Below are positions 46,728-57,400 of a stretch of DNA of 64,000 bases, piece by piece. How positions within the stretch are numbered: position 1 is the stretch's first letter; every line of letters begins with the position of its first letter. The position numbers were made by a program, and so were the translations under genes. Where the stretch lies: the NCBI RefSeq assembly GCF_000764305.2, contig NW_025934728.1, positions 186,001-250,000 of the forward strand, given 5' to 3'. Source of the DNA: Hyalella azteca. Its lineage: Eukaryota; Arthropoda; Malacostraca; Amphipoda; Hyalellidae. The notes under the pieces were generated by a model. It made no database searches, was not told the origin of the DNA, and saw only the letters and a program-made list of their open reading frames with translations.

Positions 46728-49700
46728 ATGCTGCTACAGTCCTCAGTCAAGCGGCAGCAATGGCCAAGAATGGCTGGGAGGTTTTCCTTGCCAAAAAGCG
46801 ACCTCTGGACAATGAACAACACCCTGGCGATAGTGGTCCAGACAGCGGCCAGAAGCGGCAAAAGGTGGCGCAGACTTCGCCACATGCGACTAAGTGTAGC
46901 AAGAGTGATTTGGCCAGTCTATTCCCTAACTTGTTCAGACTAACAAATGCTAAGCTGTCTACTGCAAATAAGAATGGGCGTAGAGTTGAAAAAAATTCTG
47001 ACCTTGTGGAAAGAGGAACTGTTGAAACAGCCTCAGCTTCTTCAAAGATTGCATCTGAGAAGACAGTAAGGAATGATTGGAAGATACTTCCAACTCAGCA
47101 CCATTCAGGGGTCAGAGATAAGTTTTTCACTACAAGAAATATGGTTGTCACAAACGTCAAGGTTCACAATGAAGTCAAGTATAGGGTCTTCAAGATGAAA
47201 AACAGTGCGCAGAACAGAGCAAAAGCTACATCAAAGAAGAGATCTGATGCTAGTCAACTCAAGTCTTCAACTGCCAAGTTGAACACAACAAAGACTGATT
47301 CTGAAAACAGTCTTTCCGATCAAGAATCGGTGAAAGTTAAATGGAACTTCACTGCCAGGGGCAAAAAAAATTCCTTGAAAACAAAATCAAACGAGACATC
47401 TCAGCAGCCTGCTTTTGCCATGAACAAAGAACAAACTTCTGTGAAAACTACAGAAAAACCGGCAGGCGAGAAAATTTCACAAGCAAATCAGGCTTCCAGT
47501 AAGGATTTAGTTTCGAATGATTTATACCAAAGTAAAATTTCACGCGATCACTGCTCAAATAGCGATAAAAATACTGACTCTACAGTGGGATGTTCTGGCC
47601 TTCCTTCTGGATCATCATGCACAGGCAGTAATGTATTGAATGCTAGCGACCATCAAAGAGACTGCGCTATATCTTCTCACCCTATTGAGGATGGAGAGCG
47701 TAAAGCCAAAGTATTCAAGAAAGAAAACGAGTGTTCCTCTTCAGACTGGGACAACAAAGATGGCAAACTTACGTCTGGGTTGAATGATAAAGATACAGAA
47801 TTATCACACGATCAGTCAGAGGCCGCCGATTCTTTAGATTTCATCAAAGAAGAAATGATTGACGACGCTGACAGTAATCCTGTTGAGGACCTCGAAGATT
47901 CTCTCGTTGACAACATCCTTGCTAAGTATTCAGACGTGCTACCTAAAGCTGCCAAACTTCTCAGTGATTTTTATGGTATATCTTGTCCGTTTCCTTCCAA
48001 AGCCGTATCTATCACGCCAGCATCTCAAGTGTCTTCATCTTCTGCTATCAAGGAAGAAAAATTCTCGAGTGAAGTTGGAGCGCAAGTTGGAATAAATAAT
48101 GGCGAAAACACTTTCACAATATCTCCCGTAGTGAAGCGAGTCCCGTCTTCAATACTTGAGCCGCAAGTTCTCATCCACGAGCCTGGAAATAGTTTGTCTA
48201 TGTTTGAAGACTATGGCGATGTGGTAGTAAGCGATCACGAAGTTTTCAGTGATGTTGAGAGCAGTGAAGATGAATCAGAAGGAAAGGACTACCGTAATAT
48301 GGAATATATTCGACATATCAGACGCCATATTGGCGTGACGCAATACAATCCAGCTGTGATACTTGATACTGGTAAGGTGGTCGCGCCTCAAACTGTTCTA
48401 CGGACCTCGCAGAGCCCAGTCCCAGCAGCCCAGGATGCTGATGTTGTGTCGTCGGTCCAGGCAGCTCTGTTGGCTCGTCCAGCTTTAACTATTACTCCTG
48501 TTCAAGGTTTGAATGCCACAAAAGAGCCAGATCAAAGTTTTGGTCGTTCTTTAAAATCAAATTTAGGTTCTCACGACAATAATCAGAACATTTTCGGCTT
48601 TAATAGCATGTCTTCTTGTGCAAGTGGTGTGAACAGTGCAATCTCTGAAAATTCTTTGAATAACGTGTTAACCAGTAAATCAAATAAAGATAAAAAATCT
48701 ATGAATAATCTCAAAGCTCCCGACTCAACTTTGACGAATTATTCCAAAAAATCCAAATCTCCGGAATCTCCATCGAAGGCATCTTATTGTATTAACCCTA
48801 GAACTCCTCACTACCCTGCCGTGATGAGTGCTACGCGCGGGTTGGCTGCTCCAGTAGTGAAAGAGTCGACCACGTCTTCTCCTGTGATACGCCAGCATTC
48901 AATTTCTTCACCTACGACTGTGCCAACAGTTACTTCTCCTAACTATGTAATGTCTAATCCTGCCACAACGTCTAGATGGAATCAAATGGATTCTCCTGCA
49001 ACTTCCATGATCCTTTCTAGCAACAGTAGTCAGATGACCTCTAGATCAGATGCTCGAACAAGCTCATCAATTTCTAGTGCAGTTGTGTCAGGTGGGAACA
49101 CAACGTTAGTTAGATTCGGAACACTGCTGATTTCTAAGGCTTCAACTTCGATACATAATACTTCAAGCACTAATCACTCTGTAGATTCGCATATTTCGAA
49201 ATGTGATGCAAAAAACATAATTGTGGGCAATACGATGAACGTTCCAACTTCTTCCAATGAAAATAGCTTAATACCTTGCAGTAGTAATGCTCCCGTTCAA
49301 ACAGCTACCAACAAGACACCCTTAACTTCAGTGAGTGCTCCTTGTCTGTCGAGTACCTCGCTAACCCAAGCCACGTCCACCACACAGACGTTCTTGGTGC
49401 AGCCTCATTCAGTTGCCGGTGAGCCTAAGCCCCCCATGCTGCTGGTCAGAGCTAACAGCATTGAAGACGTCAAGAATTTGTTCTTAAAGAGGCAGATTGT
49501 GTTTGGTCCGAGACCCGCTGTGGCCACCACATCCCAGACTTGTGTTAACAAGGTGCCCGTGAGCGCCATAGCTTCAATGGCTAATGGAAGTGATTCTGTC
49601 ACCACTACATCTTCATCACCTGCTACATCGTCATCGTGTAATTCACATAGAATTGTTCTTTCTTATTCAAAGAAAGGTTACTCAATAGCTTCTAGTACGC

Positions 49701-50929
49701 TTAAATGTGCGGTCGATGTAGACGCTCATGTGAAAAACTCGGCAACGAAGAAGTCTTCAGATCTCGGCTTTGAGCTCTTCCCTTCTGTGAAACCCTTCAG
49801 TATCGTGTTGAAGTCTTCCGACATAGTTGATCTGAAAGGCAAAACTACAGTTAATGTCAATGAATTGGTTGTACAGAATGGAAGGTTGTGCGTTCAAGAC
49901 AGTAAAGCGGAAGTCAAACGCGAGGAAGTTTATGCTCCACCAGAGCTTCTCTCAACGTCTCCAAGTCCTCCTTACATTCTTCCTACTTGCGCCAGTCCTC
50001 CCCTGGATGTTGTCTTAACGGAGGAGTCTAAGTTCAGTCTTGCAACTTCAAATTATCCAAAATTACATGAAAATCAAACTATTAGCGCCAAAAATGAGCA
50101 CGATGTTTGCGAAGCATCCGTTGGCAGCTGCGCTGAAGTCGAAATCAAGCATGAGCCTGATGTGTCTGATCCTGACGATACATCAGCTTGTCAGGATTTA
50201 GGTAATCCAATTAAAACTGATGTGTTGAATGAGACCAAAGCTTCACTGGGGATGACTAGCTCTTGTACCAGAGTCACTGTCAGCAACGGTTTAGCTAACT
50301 CATTTACCCTCTCTTCTCCAACAGCGGATAGTCCTCGATCTTGTACTGTTTCTTCGGCACTAAGCTTATCTGGTGCTGTTAACACTGTACCGATATCGTC
50401 TTTTGAAATAGTCTTGAATAAAGGAATTAGTCAAGCTGTTGGCTCGTATAAGTCTAGCTGTAGTCCTCCTGTGCTATTGGACCAACAACAGCCTCAAAGA
50501 TCCTCTAGTTTGTACGCTCCCAACATGTCTCAGCCCGCAAGTTCGCTTGCTGCAGCCGATGCTACACGCAGTAATGGCGCTGCAATATCCGATACGTCTG
50601 AAGTTGTGGAAGTCTCTGCAGTGCCCCATCGAGACACTACTACTACTGGTAGTAGTGTCACTACTAGTGGTAGTAGTGTCTCCTGCCAGTTGAAAGTTGC
50701 GGAGGTCTCTGCAGTGGAGGAAGACGGTGAGAGAGACTCTGGTGCAAAGAAGAGCAAATGTCGCGTCAAGTCGACGTCAACTTACGCGAGGCCGAGGCTC
50801 GCTGTCAAGAACTCGCTTGCTCTCATGGCGCCTACTGCCACCAGGTGCGTCTGTATGCACGCATTTTTATTGTTTCTTTTCAGTGCTTTCAGAGATTCAG
50901 AAATTTGCCGAATAGACAACATATTGTAG
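46728..50929 (+). CDS. Giant exon of an unrecognised Ser/Thr-rich nuclear protein
   Basis: An open frame of about 1,400 codons follows a clear acceptor (TTTTGATTACAG, ending 46727); the ATG at 46712 lies inside that intron end, so it is probably not the real start. Near the N-terminus a bipartite basic cluster (KKRPLDNE...GQKRQK) suggests nuclear import. At least four SUMO-acceptor consensus sites (IKEE about residues 381 and 445, VKRE about 1067, IKHE about 1143) and acidic patches (DVESSEDESEG) fit a chromatin or transcription regulator. Most of the protein is low-complexity Ser/Thr/Asn. The better-ordered parts are near DSLVDNILAKYSDVLPKAAK and NMEYIRHIRRHIGVTQYNP. No known domain or catalytic motif is recognised. 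The end is uncertain: either a stop at 50929, or a donor CACCAG|GTGCGT at 50845 leading to more exons. Confidence 0.75.
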
Positions 50930-51011
50930 TTGTAAACGCGGCACATATATTCTATCATATATCATTAATTATTTATAGTTTGCATATATAACGATTTTAT
51001 TGCTTTCTTTT

Positions 51012-51078
51012 TAGCGCATTGTCTCATTTATGGTAGAAATGCCCTATTGTGCTCGTCTTGTCCATCTGTCTGGTATGT
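51012..51078 (-). mobile_element. (GGACAGAC)n-type repeat fragment f
   Basis: Only the TTTAGCGCATTGTCTCATTT arm and the first TTGTCCATCTGTCTGG units remain. The sequence then changes into the 33-bp array, which may have grown from this end. Confidence 0.55.
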
Positions 51079-51368
51079 CGTCATGTCTGGTATGCGTACC
51101 GCAGGTCCACGCACCACTAATGGTATGCGTACCACAGTTCCACGTACCATTAATGGTTTGCGTACCGCAGGTCCACGTACCACTAATGGTATGCGTACCA
51201 CAGTTCCACGTACCATTAATGGTTTGCGTACCGCAGGTCCACGTACCACTAATGGTATGCGTACCGCAGGTCCACGCACCACTAATGGTATGCGTACCGC
51301 AGGTCCACGTACCACTAATGGTATGCGTACCACAGGTCCACGTACCACTAATGGTGTGCGTACCACAT
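51078..51368. repeat. 33-bp tandem repeat, about 9 copies, just upstream of SCLY
   Basis: The unit contains GGTATGCGTACCGCAGGTCC and ACGTACCACTAAT. It stops about 20 bp before the SCLY start codon. Confidence 0.92.
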
Positions 51369-51388
51369 TCTTTTAACTGCTGAATGTG

Positions 51389-51469
51389 ATGTCTCCTGAC
51401 AGTTGTGATGCTGACATCACCGCTGCTGAGCCATCACTAGCCGGCACTGCGGATCAGCTCGCTTCGCTG
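51389..51469 (+). CDS. SCLY: SCLY exon 1
   Basis: ATG TCT CCT GAC AGT opens 27 codons ([20 protein letters not shown] onward) and ends CTTCGCTG|GTGAGA in phase 0, joining exon 2. The same frame can also be entered by an acceptor CTCCTGACAG at 51402, so the ATG could be internal to a longer transcript. Confidence 0.6.
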
Positions 51470-54400
51470 GTGAGACTCGCAGTGTACACGTTTCTCTTCG
51501 CTATCTTTTATTCCTCATATTATGTTATATTATTTGCACACTTTTGAATTGAAATATATATTGCAAGTCTGATATATCTAAATAATGTCATCTGAAATAC
51601 CGCTCGCATTACCGACACCACATTACCGACACCATATTACCGACATCCCATTACCGACACCCCATTACCGACACCCCATTACCGACACCCCATTGCCGAT
51701 ACCACATTACCGACACCATATTACCGACACCCCATTACCGACACCACATCACCAATACCACATCATCGCTACCTTTACTACCCCCCCAGTCGCTGGCGCG
51801 CCCGTTGTTCACGACGTCCCTCTACTTTGACTACAACGCGACGACGCCCGTCGCTAGCTACGTCCAGGACGTCATCGTCAGGACCCTGCAGAAGGCCTGG
51901 GCCAACCCCAGCTCCTCGTACCCCCTGGGGCGCCGGGCCAGCCGGGCCGTGGATAAGGCCAGGGTCCGCGTGGCGACCCTGCTCGGTTGCCGGCCCGAGA
52001 ACATCGTCTTCACGTCAGGGGGCACTGAGGTCAGTGGGTCAAGTGAGGTCAGTGGGTCAAGTGAGGTCAGTGGGTCAAGTGAGGTCATTGGGTCGAGTGA
52101 GGTCAGTGGGTCGAGTGAGGTCAGTGGGTCGAGTGAGGTCAGTGGGTCGAGTGAGGTCAGTGGGTCGAGTGAGGTCAGTGGGTCACGTGAGGTCAGTGGG
52201 TCACGTGAGGTCAGTGGGTCACGTGAGGTCAGTGGGTCACGTGAGGTCAGTGGATCAAGTGAGGTCTGTGGGTCAAGTGAGGTCTGGGTCAAGTGAGGTC
52301 AGTGGGTCAAGTGAGGTCACTGGGTCAAGTGAGGTCAGTGGGTCAAGTGAGGTCAGTGGGTCAAGTGAGGTCAGTGGGTATATCGTTGATGTTTAATGAG
52401 ATGTTGCGCCCCCAGAGCTGACGGTGGTGGGGTGGCGTGCACAGAGCACACTATCGTTGATGTTTAATGAGATGTTGCGCCCCCAGAGCTGACGGTGGTG
52501 GGGTGGCGGCGGCTGACGGAGGAGTTGACCAAGCACGTCAAGTGCAACACGTGCCTCATCTCCATCATGCTCGCCAACAACGAGAGTGGCATCATCCTGC
52601 CTGTGGCGGAGGTGGCGAGGTGTGTGGCGCAGGTGGCGAGGTGTGTGGCGGAGGTGGCCGGGTGTGTGGCGGAGGTGGCCGTGTATCCAGGATACTTATG
52701 GCGCCGCAATATATAGGGGCTGTTGGGGCGCGTATCCAGGATACTTATGGCGCCGCAATATATAGGCGCTGTTGGGGCGCGTATCCAGGATACTTATGGC
52801 GCCGCAATAAATATAAGGGTTGTTGAGCGCGTATCCAGGATGCCTACTTATCGTGTCAGGATAATATTATTGGTTTATTATCATTAGTTATTTATGTATA
52901 AATGTTTTTTTAATGTAATAATTAACTTGTTTATTATTCCGTGTTTGTTTGCTGTGTGAGCTCTCTTACTTGAATTTGCTCAGTCTTAAGAATATTTATG
53001 ATCCCCGGTATATGACCTGTATATGGAGACATGAGCTGGGCTCACTGAGTATGGCTGATATGTAATTGATTAACTGCTATGTAATATGTTGCATGATTGG
53101 CTGATTTGTACTTGTATGGCTGATATGCAATTCTATGGCTGATATATAATTGTATAGCCGATATGTAATTTTATGTCTGATATATAATTGTACAGCTGAT
53201 GTGTAATTTGTTCTGATATGTAATTGTATGGCTTATATGTATGACTGATGTGTAATTGTATGTTACAGGAAAGTATACGAGGAAGTAAGCAAGGCGCGGC
53301 GGCAGCGGAAGCTGTTCTCAGTGCTCGTGCACACGGACGCCTCGCAGGCCGTCGGCAAACTCAACGTCGACGTCGACGATCTGGGCGTGGACTACCTGAC
53401 GCTTACGGGGCATAAGGTGTGTGAGGTGTGTGAGGGGTGTGAGGGGTGTGAGGGGTGTGAGGGGTGTGAGGCGTGGACTACACTCAACGTCGACGTCGAC
53501 GATCTGGGCGTGGACTGTGAGGTGTGTGAGGGGTGTGAGGGGTGTGAGGGGTGTGAGGTGTGTGAGGGGTGTGAGGGGTGTGAGGGGTGTGAGGCGTGTG
53601 AGATGTGTGAGGTGTGTGAGGTGTGTGAGGGGTGTGAGGTGTGTGTGGTGTGTGAGGTGTGTGGCGTGGTATGAGCAGGGACACTAGGTGTGTGACTATC
53701 AATAAGTCCTAATCTTTGTTGTGTATTTTTTTAGTGCTGCTACTACTAGGGAGATAATATTTACTACTAGGGAGATCATATTTACTACTAGGGAGATCAT
53801 ATTTACTACTAGGGAGATCATATTTACTACTAGGGAGATCATATTTTAAAATTTATTTATCATTCACTCCGTGTTGTTATGCAGGCTATTTCCTCGATGT
53901 CTAGTTAGAGGCACTAACGTACAGAGACAGTTTGTCTCTCATAGTTGAGGTCTACCTATGATGTCGATTGCAGGCCTCTCTCATCATGTTAAGTGGGAGA
54001 ACTTGCACAATTGGTGACTGACTTAACACTTCTTTTCCCACTTATTTTTATTTTCACACTTATTTATTTTTAACACTTAACACTTAGTCGGCAAGTTGAC
54101 CACCTTCACCATTCTCGCTGCCCCCAATAACATCTCAGAACCAATATTATTTATAAGTTTAGTTACCACAAGCGCTCCCAATTACACTGAAGAATGCATG
54201 ATTGGCTTTATGTACGTTATTGTACAATAAGTTAGAATGTTTAGTTACCACAAGCGCTACCAATTATACTGAAGAATGCATGATTGGCTTTATGTACGTT
54301 ATTGTACAATAAGTTAGAATCTTCTTAAAGCGTTTCATGCGTGCAGTTCTACGGTCCACGGGCTGGGGCGCTCTACGTACGCGAGGACCCCAAGGGCTTC

Positions 54401-57400
54401 TTGCCGGTCTACCCTCTCTTGTATGGAGGGGGCCAGGAGAGAGGGATACGGCCTGGTGAGTGGGGGCATGAGAGAGGGATATGGCCTGGTGAGTGGGGGC
54501 AGGAGAGAGGGATACGGCCTGGTGAGTGGGGCCAGGAGAGAGGGATACGGCCTGGTGAGTGGGGCCAGGAGAGAGGGATACGGCCTGGTGAGTGGGGCCA
54601 GGAGAGAGGGATACGGCAATATTCACATACACCGATGTATCAATGAACCACTTCACTATCTCCCATATAATAAAATATAATAATATAATATAACATAATA
54701 TAACACAGTATAATATAATATAATATAATAACATGGTTAGGCACGGAGAATGTAATATATGATATAATATAATATAATACCGTATAATATAATAAGATAT
54801 AATATAACATAACAACATGGCAGGCACGGAGAACACTGCGATGATCGCTGGTCTGGGCGCCGCCTGCAAGCTCGCGCACGACAACATCGCTGCCATCTAC
54901 AGCAAACTGAAGAAAACGCGAGGCTACCTCGAGACATGTCTTAAGGTGCGCGAGACCTGCCTTAAGGTGCGCGAGACCTGCCTCAAGGTGCGCGAGACAT
55001 GCCTTGAGGTGCCCTCGAGACCTGCCTTAAGGTGCGCGAGACATGCGCGAGACCTGCCTTAAGGTGCGCGAGACATGCGCGAGACCTGCCTTAAGGTGCG
55101 CGAGACATGCGCGAGACATGCCTTAAGGTGCGCGAGACCTGCTCGAGACCTGCCTTTAGGTGCGCGAGACCTGCCTTAAGGTGCGCGAGACCTGCCTTAA
55201 GGTGCGTGAGACATGCCTTAAGGTGCGCGAGACATGCCTTAAGGTGCGCGAGACCTGCCTTAAGGTGCGCGAGACCTGCCTTAAGGTGCGCGAGACATGC
55301 CTTAAGGTGNNNNNNNNNNNNNNNNNNNNNNNNNNNNNNNNNNNNNNNNNNNNNNNNNNNNNNNNNNNNNNNNNNNNNNNNNNNNNNNNNNNNNNNNNNN
55401 NNNNNNNNNNNNNNNNNNNNNNNNNNNNNNNNNNNNNNNNNNNNNNNNNNNNNNNNNNNNNNNNNNNNNNNNNNNNNNNNNNNNNNNNNNNNNNNNNNNN
55501 NNNNNNNNNNNNNNNNNNNNNNNNNNNNNNNNNNNNNNNNNNNNNNNNNNNNNNNNNNNNNNNNNNNNNNNNNNNNNNNNNNNNNNNNNNNNNNNNNNNN
55601 NNNNNNNNNNNNNNNNNNNNNNNNNNNNNNNNNNNNNNNNNNNNNNNNNNNNNNNNNNNNNNNNNNNNNNNNNNNNNNNNNNNNNNNNNNNNNNNNNNNN
55701 NNNNNNNNNNNNNNNNNNNNNNNNNNNNNNNNNNNNNNNNNNNNNNNNNNNNNNNNNNNNNNNNNNNNNNNNNNNNNNNNNNNNNNNNNNNNNNNNNNNN
55801 NNNNNNNNNNNNNNNNNNNNNNNNNNNNNNNNNNNNNNNNNNNNNNNNNNNNNNNNNNNNNNNNNNNNNNNNNNNNNNNNNNNNNNNNNNNNNNNNNNNN
55901 NNNNNNNNNNNNNNNNNNNNNNNNNNNNNNNNNNNNNNNNNNNNNNNNNNNNNNNNNNNNNNNNNNNNNNNNNNNNNNNNNNNNNNNNNNNNNNNNNNNN
56001 NNNNNNNNNNNNNNNNNNNNNNNNNNNNNNNNNNNNNNNNNNNNNNNNNNNNNNNNNNNNNNNNNNNNNCTGTCACAGCTGACACTCTCGCCTGTCACAG
56101 CTGACACTCTCGCCTGCCACAGCTGATACTCTCGCCTGTCACAGCTGACACTCTCGCCTGTCACTGCTGACACTCGCCTGCCACAGCTGACACTCTCGCC
56201 TGTCACAGCTGACACTCTCGCCTGCTACAGGCAAAGTTCGGGCGAGACCTGAAGCTGAACTGCCTGGAGCCCTGTGTACCCGATGACCCCGACGCGTGCG
56301 TGTCAGCCCACCTCTCCCTGGGGGGCGCCGGCCCCATACTCGTCTTCCCCCGCATCCCCAACACCACCAGCGTCACTTTCAACTACCCACAGGTGCCTAA
56401 ACTTTATTTGCTCCTATTATTTCTTTGTTAATTGTCGTTACACTTCATTTCTTCCTCTTATTTGTTTGTTAATCCTGCCCATATGTCGTCTTTATTCAAC
56501 ATTCAACTACCCACAGGTGCCTACACTGCATTTCTTCCTCTTATTTATTTGTTAATTGTCGTTACACTTCATTTCTTCCTCTTATTTCTTTGTTAATTGT
56601 CGTTACACTTCATTTCTTCCTCTTATTTCTTTGTTAATTGTCGTTACACTTAATTTCTTCCTCTTATTTGTTTGTTAATTGTCGTCTTCATTCAACATTC
56701 AACTACCCACAGGTGCCTACACTTCATTTGCTCCTCTTATTTAAGTACGGGCCGCGGATGAAAAGGCATATAATTCAAAATAAATTAGTAAATTGATAGG
56801 TTCAGGTGCAAAGATTAAATTTTATATTTTTTCAGTACTTATTAAAATTTAATGAAGTAGTACTTTCATCATAAATTTTTGTCGACAAACGCAATCGAAA
56901 AAACTAAATCGCGCAATTTGTCCGGAAAAAAGACCCTGCTACCCACCGTTGGGTCATTAAAATTATTAGTCCAAAACCCGTTCCACTCTGTTTATTGCGC
57001 AATCTTCCCCTCTGGTACCAGCAATTGTGCAATCATTTCAATCACGATTGTTCCTCTATCGAGCGCTTTCAAAACTTTGCTAAATCGCAAGTTCGCTAAA
57101 AATTTAAAAGCCAACATAACTTCAAGCAAATTTCCTATACCTTCATTGAAAAAGTTTTTGAAGGTTCTTTTTATCTAAATTGTTACTTTAACTAATGATG
57201 GAGCTTTTCTGTGAAACGTTTTCATTCATGATAGGGTGAAATCACTTAGCGTTTATTTCCTTTTAGATTCTTGCTTCCTCTCTCAATTTCCAGCACATTA
57301 TCTATACATTTTTTAACGAATCGTCTATCATTTATCACTATCCCCCTCACCATTACCATAATTATTTCCGCTGCACCATTTACCGCGCTACGCTGGCCCT

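Larger units (their letters stand above)
50845..51388. other. Interval between the large gene and SCLY
   Basis: Only 460 bases separate the stop at 50929 from the SCLY start codon at 51389. It holds interspersed repeat fragment f and a 33-bp array. No polyadenylation signal AATAAA is seen after 50929, so transcript ends here are unclear. Confidence 0.5.

Noticed and set aside
51805..52396. Treating the whole frame from SCLY exon 2 through the SGSSEV repeat as the mature protein
   Set aside because: The family match stops exactly at a consensus donor and the rest is array. Translation of some units by use of later donors is left open as a finding, not annotated.
55091..56215. Frames of more than 300 codons across the N run
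   Set aside because: Almost entirely unknown bases plus repeat units.
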